Shown here: piece after piece, positions 8,645 to 16,814 of the stretch | How positions within the stretch are numbered: position 1 is the stretch's first letter | Layout: the number at the start of each line of letters is the position of its first letter | Source of the DNA: Pseudomonas sp. GV085 | GTDB lineage: Bacteria; Pseudomonadota; Gammaproteobacteria; Pseudomonadales; Pseudomonadaceae | Assembly: GCF_003050925.1 (NCBI RefSeq) | Contig: NZ_QAOV01000002.1 | Coordinates: forward strand, 1-64,000 | DNA length: 64,000 nt | Direction of reading: 5' to 3' | Translations under genes and position numbers: made by a program | The notes under the pieces: generated by a model | Told to the model about the DNA's origin: nothing | What the model saw: the letters and a program-made list of their open reading frames with translations, nothing else | The model's database searches: none

Positions 8645-9601
8645 TCAGTCAGTCACGGAACCCTGCGGTATTCTCCCGGCGAAACTGTCCACCAGGCTCG
8701 CCACCACCATCTCTCCCATCCGCGTGCGGGTCTGCAGCGTCGCACTGGCGCGATGGGGCTGCAGTACCACGTTCTCGTTGCCGAACAGTGTCTCGGGGAC
8801 GTTCGGTTCATCGACAAACACATCCAGCGCCGCACCCGCGATCTCACCAGCGGCAAGCGCCGCCACCAGATCGACCTCGTTGACCAGCTTGCCGCGCGCC
8901 ACGTTGATCAGATACCCGTCCTTGCCCAGCGCCTGCAGCACCTCGGCATTGATGATGGCTTCAGCCTTGTCGGCAGCGGCGGCGAGAATCAGCGCATCAC
9001 TGTTGCTGGCCAGCTGCTTCAGATCGGCGATGAAAGTGTGGTTCACATCGCTCATCGGCTGCAGATCGGTGTAACTGATCGGGCAGCCGAACGCTGCGGC
9101 CCGGGTCGCCACGGCACGGCCGACCCGGCCCATGCCGACGATGCCGATGCGCATGCCCGACACCTGACGCGCCAACGGCAACGGGGCCAACGGTGTCGGG
9201 CTATGGGGCCATTGCCCCGAACGCACATAACGATCACTGGTGCACAGACCCCGGCACACGGCAATCAACAAGCCGATGGCCAGGTCGGCGACATCTTCGG
9301 TCAGCGCGCCGATGGTTGCGGTCACGCGGATCCCGCGATCCCTGGCGTAAGCCAGATCCACCGCATCGGTGCCAACGCCATTGACCGCCACCACTTCCAG
9401 TTTGGGCAATTGCGCCATCAGCGCCTGGCTGATTCCGGTGTGGCCGCCGGTGATCACCCCGCGAATGTTCGCGCCGTGTTCCTGCAAATAAGCCGGCTTG
9501 TCGGCCTGCTGGAAGTAACGTCTGACGGTAAACAGCTCATCGAGCCGCGTGTTGATTTCGGGGATCAGGATCGGGCTGAGCTGCAAGACTTCTGGCTTCA
9601 T
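8645..9601 (-). CDS. D-2-hydroxyacid dehydrogenase (glyoxylate/hydroxypyruvate reductase type)
   Basis: A 318-aa NAD(P)-dependent 2-hydroxyacid dehydrogenase. The nucleotide fold has GIVGMGRVGRAVA. The catalytic triad is visible as Arg in NVARGKLVNE, Glu in DVFVDEPNVPE and His in VLQPHRAS. It interconverts 2-keto acids and D-2-hydroxyacids. It is the last gene of a minus-strand operon (MFS, FAH hydrolase, SDR, this gene; spacings 99, 42 and 33 bp), so the substrate is probably a sugar acid or hydroxyacid derivative imported by the MFS protein. Confidence 0.87.
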   Translation of the reverse strand: MKPEVLQLSPILIPEINTRLDELFTVRRYFQQADKPAYLQEHGANIRGVITGGHTGISQALMAQLPKLEVVAVNGVGTDAVDLAYARDRGIRVTATIGALTEDVADLAIGLLIAVCRGLCTSDRYVRSGQWPHSPTPLAPLPLARQVSGMRIGIVGMGRVGRAVATRAAAFGCPISYTDLQPMSDVNHTFIADLKQLASNSDALILAAAADKAEAIINAEVLQALGKDGYLINVARGKLVNEVDLVAALAAGEIAGAALDVFVDEPNVPETLFGNENVVLQPHRASATLQTRTRMGEMVVASLVDSFAGRIPQGSVTD

Positions 9602-9634
9602 GTAAACCTCGCGTAACAGAATAAAAAGTCCGGT

Positions 9635-10393
9635 TTAACCGCGACCGGCAAACGGCATGGCACTGGCCATGACGGTCATGTTCAGGACGTTCGCCTCCAG
9701 CGGCAGAGCGGCGATGTAGCGCACGGCATCGGCCACATGCTTGACGTCCACCATCGGCTCCACCGCGATGGTGCCGTTGGCCTGGCGCACGCCTTTGGTC
9801 ATGCGCACCGACATCTCGGTGAGGGCGTTGCCGATGTCGATCTGGCTGCAGGCGATGTTGAATTCGCGGCCGTCCAGGGCCAGGGATTTGGTCAGTCCCA
9901 GCACCGCGTGTTTGCTGGCGGTGTAGGCGCTGCTGAACGGGCGTGGGGTATGGGCCGAGATCGAGCCGTTGTTGATGATGCGTCCGCCTTGTGGCTGTTG
10001 CCGGCGCATCAGTCCGAAGGCACCACGGGCACAGAGGAAAACGCCGTTGAGGTTGGTGTCGATCACGTTGCGCCACTGCTCGAACGTCAGCTCATCGAGC
10101 GGCACCGCAGGGGCGTTGACCCCGGCGTTGTTGAACACCACGTCGAGGCGTCCGTAGACCTCGGTGATGGTGGCAAACAGCGCATCGACACTGGCCGGGT
10201 CGCGCACATCAGTGGGCACCGCCAACGCTTCGTGTCCTTCGCTGAGCGCCAATCCGACCAATGCCTGTAAAGGCTCTGGCCGACGACCAGCCAATACCAG
10301 GGTAAAGCCGTCGGCCATCAGAGCCAGGGCCACGGCGCGGCCGATTCCGCTACCGGCGCCGCTCACCAGAGCCACTTTCAAAGGACTGTTCAT
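9635..10393 (-). CDS. short-chain dehydrogenase/reductase
   Basis: A 252-aa classical SDR: cofactor motif [17 protein letters not shown] motif in [11 protein letters not shown], active-site Ser in NGSISAH and Y-x3-K in YTASKHAV. The probable acidic residue after beta-2 is replaced by GRRPE, which favours NADP(H). It sits between the hydroxyacid dehydrogenase and the FAH hydrolase in one operon, consistent with a polyol or sugar-acid oxidation step. The exact substrate is not visible. Confidence 0.87.
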   Translation of the reverse strand: MNSPLKVALVSGAGSGIGRAVALALMADGFTLVLAGRRPEPLQALVGLALSEGHEALAVPTDVRDPASVDALFATITEVYGRLDVVFNNAGVNAPAVPLDELTFEQWRNVIDTNLNGVFLCARGAFGLMRRQQPQGGRIINNGSISAHTPRPFSSAYTASKHAVLGLTKSLALDGREFNIACSQIDIGNALTEMSVRMTKGVRQANGTIAVEPMVDVKHVADAVRYIAALPLEANVLNMTVMASAMPFAGRG

Positions 10394-10435
10394 GTTGTTA
10401 TCTCCTTCTTCAATTCACGAGGGCGTAAGCCGGGT

Positions 10436-11128
10436 TCAAGGTCGCTGACCGACGCGCATTTCCAGTTGGCCGATGCCGTCGATCCCGGCGTTGATGATGT
10501 CGCCCGGCTGCAGCACATCAACGCCAGCCGGGCTGCCGGTCATGATCAGGTCACCGGCCCGCAGCGCTACCGACTGCGAGATGCGGCTGATGATTTCACT
10601 GACTGACCAGATCTGGCTGTCGAGGCTGTCGCGCTGGCGCTCTTCGCCGTTGACGTTCAGCCACAAATCGCCGTCCGGGTGTCCGGCGCGAGTGACTGGC
10701 ACGATGGCGGTCATCGGCGCGGCGCCGTCGAACACCTTGGCACCTTCCCACGGCAAACCATTGCTTTTGGCCGAGCGCTGGACATCACGACGGGTCAGAT
10801 CCAGCCCGGCGGCGTAGCCCCAGACATAGGCCAGCGCCTGGCTCTGCGGAATATTGGCGCCACCTTCACCGATGGCCACGACCAATTCGATTTCGTGGGC
10901 AAACTCTTCGGTCAACGGCGGGAACGCCACTTCACCCGCCGCATCTACCACGTTGCTCGCCGGTTTCATGAAGAACACGGGCGGCTGGCGGGACTGGCCC
11001 TGGGTGTCTGGCCACGGGTAGTTGCGGCCGACGCAAAATACCCGGCCAACGGGGAAACGCTGCTGGCTGCCGGCAACCGGCAAGGTCACGGGCAGATCCG
11101 GGGTAAACACATACTCGGTCATCATCAT
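10436..11128 (-). CDS. fumarylacetoacetate-hydrolase family enzyme
   Basis: A 230-aa single-domain FAH-family protein, resembling fumarylpyruvate hydrolases and oxo-acid hydratases/lyases. Metal-site residues lie in EEFAHEIELVVAIG and further on in GLDLTRRD. The C-terminal part carries GDLIMTGSPAGV, a family hallmark. The start is chosen at the ATG run 11120-11128 (MMMTEYVF...). A longer frame to 11170 needs a TTG and has no better ribosome site. FAH enzymes cleave or hydrate 2,4-diketo or 2-keto-3-deoxy acids, which fits a sugar-acid pathway with the flanking dehydrogenases. Confidence 0.83.
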   Translation of the reverse strand: MMMTEYVFTPDLPVTLPVAGSQQRFPVGRVFCVGRNYPWPDTQGQSRQPPVFFMKPASNVVDAAGEVAFPPLTEEFAHEIELVVAIGEGGANIPQSQALAYVWGYAAGLDLTRRDVQRSAKSNGLPWEGAKVFDGAAPMTAIVPVTRAGHPDGDLWLNVNGEERQRDSLDSQIWSVSEIISRISQSVALRAGDLIMTGSPAGVDVLQPGDIINAGIDGIGQLEMRVGQRP

Positions 11129-11227
11129 TTTTGTAGTAGTCCTGTTAGAAGCGTCAGCGTACGGCGGCAATCTTTTGCGAAGTTGGACGAATGCCGCCTC
11201 ATGTTGGAGAAATACGGTTTTTTTGAC

Positions 11228-12577
11228 TCAGCGCACCTTGAGTTCTATGCGGTACAAGCGACCGAGCAGCAACGAATAGGACAGGGTGCCAATCAGCGCC
11301 ACGCCGCCAATGAACCAGAAGGCGTAGGCAAACGAGCCTGTCGCGTGGACGATGCCGCCAATCACGATCGGAGTGACGATCCCGCCGATGTTGGCGGCCA
11401 GGCTGGTAATCCCGCCGGTCAGGCCGATCAGTTCCTTGGGCGCGACTTCCGATACGGCTGCCCACGATGACGAGGCAATCCCTTGGGCGAAGAAAGCAAT
11501 GGTCAGCACGGCAATGCAGATCACGTTCGAGTCGGTGAAATTCACCAGGACGATCGACATGCCCAGCATCGATCCGACCACCAATGGCAACTTGCGCGCG
11601 AAGGACATTGAGTAGCCGCGTCGTATCAGCAGGTCGGAGACGATGCCGGCCAGCAGAATGCCGACCGTTGCCCCCACGAACGGCAGCACCGCGAAGATCC
11701 CGGCCTTGATCATGGTCAGCTTGCGTTCTTCGATCAGGTACGTCGGGAACCAGGTCAGGAAGAAGTACAACGCCGAGGTGCTGGCGAACTTGCCGATGCA
11801 AATCGCCCAGATCTGCCGATAACTGAACAGCTCGGCGATCTGCCGCCAGTTGAACCGGGTGCGTTCCTGACTGCTCTTGACCAGTCCACCCCCGGCTTCG
11901 ATGTACTTGAGCTCTTCCTGGCTGACGTTCTTGCAGTTCAACGGATCGCGGTACAGGTACAGCCAGATCACACCGAACACAATGCCAAGTATCCCGGTGC
12001 TGTAGAACACGTGTCGCCAGTCATAGGTCGTGGCCAGCCATAACAGCGCGCCGGTAAACAGTGCCGTGCCCAAATACTGGCCGCACACGTAGATGCTGCT
12101 GGCCAAGCCCCGTTCGCGGGCCGGGAACCATACCGTCACCGCTCGGCTGTTGGCCGGAAACGCTGGAGCTTCCATGGCGCCGACGGCCAGGCGCAGCCCG
12201 AACAGCGAAGCGAATCCTGTGGCAAAGCCTTGGCACACGGTGACCGTCGACCAACTGATCAGCGACACCCCGTAAGTGAACCGGGAACCGAAGCGATCGG
12301 CGATGAACCCGGCGGGGACCAAGGCCAGTGCGTAGGTCCAGGCAAACGCGGAAAAAATCAGGCCCATTTCGATCTTGTCCAGGCCCAGATCCTTGGCCAT
12401 GAACGGTGCGGCAATCGAGATGTTCACGCGGTCGATGTAGTTGATGATGGTTGCAATCAGCAGCAACGACAGCATGAACCAGCGCCGACGTGTCGGCAGG
12501 CGCTGAGACAGTGCGGCGTCCCGGGCGCCGGCGCTCACCGACGGCGCGGTGGACGAGGAGGTGTGCGAGTTCGACAT
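11228..12577 (-). CDS. MFS transporter, anion:cation symporter (hexuronate/galactonate) type
   Basis: A 449-aa inner-membrane carrier with 12 hydrophobic segments. Typical ACS-family sequence follows the first segment: INYIDRVNISIAAPFMAKDLG, then FSAFAWTYALALVPAGFIADRFG. This family imports glucarate, galactonate, hexuronates, tartrate and related acids with protons. It is the first gene of the catabolic operon and divergent (583 bp) from the AraC regulator at 13160. Import of a sugar acid or hydroxyacid is a family-based inference. Confidence 0.87.
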   Translation of the reverse strand: MSNSHTSSSTAPSVSAGARDAALSQRLPTRRRWFMLSLLLIATIINYIDRVNISIAAPFMAKDLGLDKIEMGLIFSAFAWTYALALVPAGFIADRFGSRFTYGVSLISWSTVTVCQGFATGFASLFGLRLAVGAMEAPAFPANSRAVTVWFPARERGLASSIYVCGQYLGTALFTGALLWLATTYDWRHVFYSTGILGIVFGVIWLYLYRDPLNCKNVSQEELKYIEAGGGLVKSSQERTRFNWRQIAELFSYRQIWAICIGKFASTSALYFFLTWFPTYLIEERKLTMIKAGIFAVLPFVGATVGILLAGIVSDLLIRRGYSMSFARKLPLVVGSMLGMSIVLVNFTDSNVICIAVLTIAFFAQGIASSSWAAVSEVAPKELIGLTGGITSLAANIGGIVTPIVIGGIVHATGSFAYAFWFIGGVALIGTLSYSLLLGRLYRIELKVR

Positions 12578-13159
12578 GAGTAGACCTTTTTTTGTTGGAA
12601 GAATCGAGATGTTCGCGCGCAGCCGAAGCCGTGCCTCCAGTGCCGGGGCAGAGCAATCGCTACTGGAAGGAGAGGCGCGGACAGCCGCTGTCAGGCGCTC
12701 AGATACGCCTTCGGACAGGTTCGGTCGGGGGAGGGTTGGCGAGAGAAAAAAGCAGGTTCATGAGTGCACACCTTTTGATTGTTTTTGGAAGGGTCGGGCT
12801 GCATTGCCTGCCACAGTGGTCGTACAACCATGCAAAATCAACGGAGGCGTTAGATCGTTTTTTCTCCTGAAAAAGGCGATTGATGCAGGTGTCCAAGAAA
12901 AATCAAATCAGCTCATTTCCTTGGTTATGCTTAATGTGTTTCATAAGATGATGTTTTTAAAAGATTAATGATTTTTGTGTGCTCGTGGTTTTTTGGACAA
13001 ACGACACATCACACACGGATTCAATTAATTCTCTGTATTTCATTGTCATCCTATGACGTGTTGAACCCAGCGGTGTCTGCCATCACAATCACCGCGGTCG
13101 CCGCCGGCATCGCGGCGCGACGACAACCTGTCCATGTACCTGTCGAGGATCCTCAGGCG
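12578..13159. other. 582-bp divergent control region, no gene seen
   Basis: This stretch separates the minus-strand MFS operon from the plus-strand AraC gene. Bases 12870-13080 are clearly AT-richer (for example TGATGTTTTTAAAAGATTAATGATTTTTG), as expected for promoters of the two units. Reading frames here have no recognisable protein and poor coding character. I see no classical inverted repeat strong enough to call an operator. Confidence 0.5.
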
Positions 13160-14092
13160 ATGTCGTCACCGAGTCGAGTACCCACTTACGTCATGCAGCA
13201 ACGCAGCGAATTGACGGACTTCTACATCCGCGACAAAAAGGGACGGCGCGCCGAAACCAGCCCGCATCGCCACGAGTATTTCCAGATCCAGGTCAACCTC
13301 GGTGGCGATACCATGCAGCACATCGGCAACGTCGAACGTCCGTTTCCGCGCAATACGCTGGCCTTCATCCTGCCGCATCGCGTGCACGTGATTCCGCATC
13401 CGGCAGACAGCAACTTCATGGTGATCAATTTTTCCCAGACCTTCCTGCTGCCGCATTTGCAGTGCGACCCGATGGACCTGGAGGAAGTCTCGATTCTGCT
13501 GGCGCCGGAGTTGTCGCCGTTCCGCTTTCAGGAGCATCTGGATTTCATCCTGGCCGATGAGGATTTCAGCAAAGTCTGTGGCTTGATCGAGCAGATGCGC
13601 GTGCTCGATGAGAACCGTCAGTTTGGCACCCGCGAGATGCTCAAGGGGTTGTTGCTGCAACTGCTGGGGAGCGTTTGTGCCTTGTATGCCGAGCCGCTCA
13701 AACGATTGGCCGAAGAGAATGCCGCCGAAGTCAGCCGGCGCAACGCGCTGAGCAGGATGTCCGAATACTTGCGCAAGAATATTGCCGACCCTGATCTCAA
13801 TCTGATCAAGGTGGCTGCTGCGACTTACCTGTCACCAACTTACCTGACGCACTGGTTGCGCAAGGAAATCGGCAAGACTTTCACTGAGCTGGTGCTCGAA
13901 CGCCGGATGCACGCGGCACGCAATTATCTGCTCAATGGGACACGACCGGTGGGGGAGGTGGCGAGGTTGTGCGGTTTTGCTGACGAGGCTTATTTCTCCC
14001 GACGCTTTCGCCAGATACATGGCCAGCCACCCGGGCAATTCAGACGTCAGCAACTCAACCCCGATACTCCGCAATCACCGTCCAGCACGTGA
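13160..14092 (+). CDS. AraC-family regulator with N-terminal cupin
   Basis: A 310-aa regulator. The N-terminal half is a cupin-like sensor (HRHEYFQIQVNLGG and HVIPHPADSNFMVINF). The C-terminal half has the two AraC helix-turn-helix motifs (LNLIKVAAATYLSPTYLTHWL and VGEVARLCGFADEAYFSRRF) and ends QFRRQQL. I take ATG 13160, because the upstream in-frame extension to 12968 runs through AT-rich promoter DNA and has no family-like sequence. It is divergent from the MFS/FAH/SDR/hydroxyacid-dehydrogenase operon and is its probable regulator. Confidence 0.85.
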   Translation: MSSPSRVPTYVMQQRSELTDFYIRDKKGRRAETSPHRHEYFQIQVNLGGDTMQHIGNVERPFPRNTLAFILPHRVHVIPHPADSNFMVINFSQTFLLPHLQCDPMDLEEVSILLAPELSPFRFQEHLDFILADEDFSKVCGLIEQMRVLDENRQFGTREMLKGLLLQLLGSVCALYAEPLKRLAEENAAEVSRRNALSRMSEYLRKNIADPDLNLIKVAAATYLSPTYLTHWLRKEIGKTFTELVLERRMHAARNYLLNGTRPVGEVARLCGFADEAYFSRRFRQIHGQPPGQFRRQQLNPDTPQSPSST

Positions 14093-14204
14093 TCGACAGC
14101 TGTGGGTGATGTGGCGGTAGATACCGAGGTCGATCTGGCCGAAACCGGACTTGCCGGCGCGTGCCAACGGCTGCCAGAGAATGTCCATCCGCCAGGTCAA
14201 AGTC

Positions 14205-14603
14205 CTAGCGCGTTGAAAGATTGAGGTGTGATATTTCTTTTGGGGGCTGTAAGTATTCAGTCAATCCCTGGAACCACATCACCTCCACGAAATTACCACT
14301 GATGCTCAGGTCTTCTGTACGCAAGCCTGTCAGGAATGCATCTTTACTGTTTTTTGCAGACAAGATGGCGAAACCCTTTTCTGCATCTTTAAACGTCAGG
14401 GTGAATGCTGGCTTTTCAGTCAAGCCGGCGGAGGAATTTATCTTGCCGTTTGTGATGGTGAAGTAGCGACCCACTCCACCCTCCGTTCGAATTTGAAAGA
14501 CCAGCTCCTTGCCTCTAGCGTACTTTGCGCAGCCAGGGCTTTTTTTGATCGCTCGCTGTAACAGCTTGGTCAAAGCCCATAACAAAAATTTAAACTTCAG
14601 CAT
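14205..14603 (-). CDS. small SCP2-like sterol/lipid-carrier domain protein
   Basis: A 132-aa protein. Residues about 25-125 have the SCP2 fold pattern: FQIRTEGGVGRYFTITNGKI, then PAFTLTFKDAEKGFAILSAK, then LRTEDLSISGNFVEVMWF. SCP2 proteins bind hydrophobic ligands such as fatty acyl chains or sterols. I take ATG at 14603, which leaves a 22-bp gap to the upstream hydrolase; the longer frame would overlap that gene's end. It is the last gene of the OYE/GMC operon, so it may carry or present the hydrophobic substrate. Its N-terminus (MLKFKFLLWALTKLL) is hydrophobic or amphipathic and may touch the membrane. Confidence 0.65.
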   Translation of the reverse strand: MLKFKFLLWALTKLLQRAIKKSPGCAKYARGKELVFQIRTEGGVGRYFTITNGKINSSAGLTEKPAFTLTFKDAEKGFAILSAKNSKDAFLTGLRTEDLSISGNFVEVMWFQGLTEYLQPPKEISHLNLSTR

Positions 14604-14625
14604 GGTGAGCTTGCTCCGTAAGTTA

Positions 14626-15471
14626 TTACTCGTTGAGGAACTGAATAGCATGTTTCAGAAAACGCTCAGGGCATTGGAACTGAGCGCCGTGACCTGCATC
14701 TGGATACAGGAATAGCTGGGCGTTCGGGATGTTCTGAGCCATGTACCAGGAGTTGACCGTTGGAACCATAACGTCATTCATGCCGTTCAGAATGAACGTC
14801 GGCTGTTTGATCTCGCGCAGATGTTTGAAAGGATCGTTCGGGTCCAGCTTTGGCAAATAGTGCATATTCGCTTCGATCTGGGCCTGTATCACTTCAGGAG
14901 AGCTGGGTGGGTCCTGGTCGACACGCTGATGACGGCGCTCCCAGAAATCACGTCCGGCCTGCTGCGCCGCCGCGGATCGACCGAAGAACAGAAACAGAAA
15001 GTCTTCCAGGGTCGGAACGGGGCGCGGTGCAGCTTCCAGCACTCCAGGGTCTGAATCCGGATTACCGCCACGAGGTCCGGTGCCGAGCAGCATGAGCTTG
15101 CGCACGAGGTCGGGATGGCGTCGAGTCAGGTCCTGGGCTTGAAAACCACCGAGTGAGAAACCTAGAACATCGACCTTGGACAGGCCCAGCGCGCGGATCA
15201 CCGCAGCCGCATCGTCGGCCATCTGTTCGATCCGGGTGCGCGGTTTTCCGGATGATGAGGCAATCCCGCGACCGTTGTAGAGGATGACCTCGCGCCCCGC
15301 AGCCAGGCCATCCGTGATGAGTGGATCCCAATGATCCATACCGCCGCGAAAATGTTGAAGAAAGAACAGGGGAGGCTGGCCTGTCGTATTGTTGCCCCAG
15401 CGGCGATAGGCAAATTGATCACCATCAACTTCCACGAAGCGGGTAGGGGTGGTGAAATGGGTGTCGGTCAT
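14626..15471 (-). CDS. alpha/beta hydrolase
   Basis: A 281-aa hydrolase with nucleophile elbow LGFSLGGFQAQD, acid region LNGMNDVMVPT and the final DAGHGAQFQ. I start at ATG 15471 (MTDTHFTTPTRF) with GGAAG upstream; the longer frame overlaps the preceding OYE gene. It is a paralogue of the hydrolase at 34273 (shared GFSLGGF-AQD, PDLVRKL, GTGP-GG, DAGHGA-FQ), which also follows an OYE and an SDR. It lies in one operon with an OYE and a GMC oxidase, so ester, lactone or ring-product hydrolysis is plausible. The substrate is unknown. Confidence 0.82.
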   Translation of the reverse strand: MTDTHFTTPTRFVEVDGDQFAYRRWGNNTTGQPPLFFLQHFRGGMDHWDPLITDGLAAGREVILYNGRGIASSSGKPRTRIEQMADDAAAVIRALGLSKVDVLGFSLGGFQAQDLTRRHPDLVRKLMLLGTGPRGGNPDSDPGVLEAAPRPVPTLEDFLFLFFGRSAAAQQAGRDFWERRHQRVDQDPPSSPEVIQAQIEANMHYLPKLDPNDPFKHLREIKQPTFILNGMNDVMVPTVNSWYMAQNIPNAQLFLYPDAGHGAQFQCPERFLKHAIQFLNE

Positions 15472-15524
15472 ATTGAAGTCTTCCAGGTGGTGGTTGTGGC
15501 GATCTGTGCGAGCGAGCCTCGGGC

Positions 15525-16790
15525 TTAGGCCCGCGCCCGCATGCGCCGCGTACGGAACGTGCCCCAGCCGCTTTTCATCACTGATTTCGAAAATGCCCAC
15601 AGCCCACTTTCGTTGGGACGCGGATCACCGCCATTGGCGATTCGTTTGAGCTGCAGCGTGTACCAGAAGATTTCCATGACGCCCATCTGATCGATTTGCT
15701 TGATGCCTGTGGTGATCGGCCGTACGCGTTGCGAACTGTCCTGCCCTTGCAGCAGGGCCGCCGGTGCCTCGGGATCAATGGCCAATAGCCGCGCGAGGCC
15801 AATGACATCGAGCGCTCCAGAACGCAGCGCAGCGTTCATGGCGGCGGCACTGCGAAAACCGCCAGTGACCATCAAAGGCACCTTGATCGAGGCGCGCACC
15901 TTTTCAGCAAACTCAAGAAAGTAAGCCTCACGCGCTACGGTGGATGCTTTCTTCGTCTCCTGGAGCCCACCGCTCATGGCTGGTGCCTCATAGGTGCCCC
16001 CCGAAATCTCAATCAGGTCGATGCCTGCTTCGGCAAGTGCATGAATCGTCGCCATCGATTCCTCTTCGGTGAAGCCTCCGCGCTGGAAATCTGCGGAGTT
16101 GAGCTTGATGCCGACGGGAAATTCGGCGCCGACCTGGCGGCGAATCTCGGCGTAAACAGCCAACACGAAACGTCGACGTTTTTCCGGGCTGCCACCCCAT
16201 TCATCCGTACGCCGATTGTGGTGTGGCGAGAGGAACTGGTTGATCAGATAGCCGTGCGCGCCATGGATTTGCACGCCGCTGAAGCCGGCCTCCTTACAGA
16301 TGGCCGCGCTGCGTCCAAAGCGCAGGATGATGTCTTCGATCTCGGCCGTGGTGGCTTCGCGTGGAGTCTCGAAGAGCGCGGCCATGTCTTCGCGAAAGGG
16401 CACGGCCGATGGCGCGAGGTTGCTGGCATTCAAGCCTTTGGTCGACTGCTTTCCGGGGTGATTGAGCTGCACCCAGATCGCCGCTCCCTGCCCGGTTGCC
16501 GCACGAGCCCACTGGCGTAGCACAGGCAGGTCCGCTTCATCCTCGATCACCACGTTGCCTGGTTCACCGAGTGCACGGCGGTCGATCATCACATTTCCGG
16601 TGATGAGCAAACCAATGCCCGAGGCGGACCAACGCCGGTACAACTCGACCAGTTTCAATGTCGGGTGATTGTTGTAGGTGCCCAGCGTTTCGCTCATGGA
16701 CGCCTTGGCGAGGCGATTGCGAAAAGCGCTGCCGTTCGGGAGATGCAAAGGCTGGTTCAGCAGATTTTCTTCAGGCGAGGCGGCGGTCAT
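15525..16790 (-). CDS. Old-Yellow-Enzyme-family NADH:flavin oxidoreductase
   Basis: A 421-aa FMN-barrel ene-reductase. It shows RNRLAKASMSE near the N-terminus, AIWVQLNHPGKQ, the substrate-binding pair in IHGAHGYLINQFLSP (His-x2-His) and NRRTDEWGG. Residues past 370 form a C-terminal tail (QLKRIANGGDPRPNESG) seen in 2-enoate-reductase-like OYEs without the extra FAD half. Such enzymes reduce activated C=C bonds of enones or enoates with NAD(P)H. It lies 24 bp after the GMC oxidase, so an alcohol-to-ketone step followed by an enone reduction is a reasonable inference. Confidence 0.85.
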   Translation of the reverse strand: MTAASPEENLLNQPLHLPNGSAFRNRLAKASMSETLGTYNNHPTLKLVELYRRWSASGIGLLITGNVMIDRRALGEPGNVVIEDEADLPVLRQWARAATGQGAAIWVQLNHPGKQSTKGLNASNLAPSAVPFREDMAALFETPREATTAEIEDIILRFGRSAAICKEAGFSGVQIHGAHGYLINQFLSPHHNRRTDEWGGSPEKRRRFVLAVYAEIRRQVGAEFPVGIKLNSADFQRGGFTEEESMATIHALAEAGIDLIEISGGTYEAPAMSGGLQETKKASTVAREAYFLEFAEKVRASIKVPLMVTGGFRSAAAMNAALRSGALDVIGLARLLAIDPEAPAALLQGQDSSQRVRPITTGIKQIDQMGVMEIFWYTLQLKRIANGGDPRPNESGLWAFSKSVMKSGWGTFRTRRMRARA

Positions 16791-16814
16791 GGTGAGTTCT
16801 CTATAAGGGCTGAT

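Noticed and set aside
12578..12967. Small genes in the divergent region (frames at 12549-12968 and 12592-12870)
   Set aside because: There is no good ribosome site, overlapping alternatives exist in several frames, and no domain is recognisable.
12968..13159. N-terminal extension of the AraC regulator (start at 12968)
   Set aside because: The stretch is AT-rich promoter-like DNA without similarity to AraC proteins; ATG 13160 gives a normal-length regulator.
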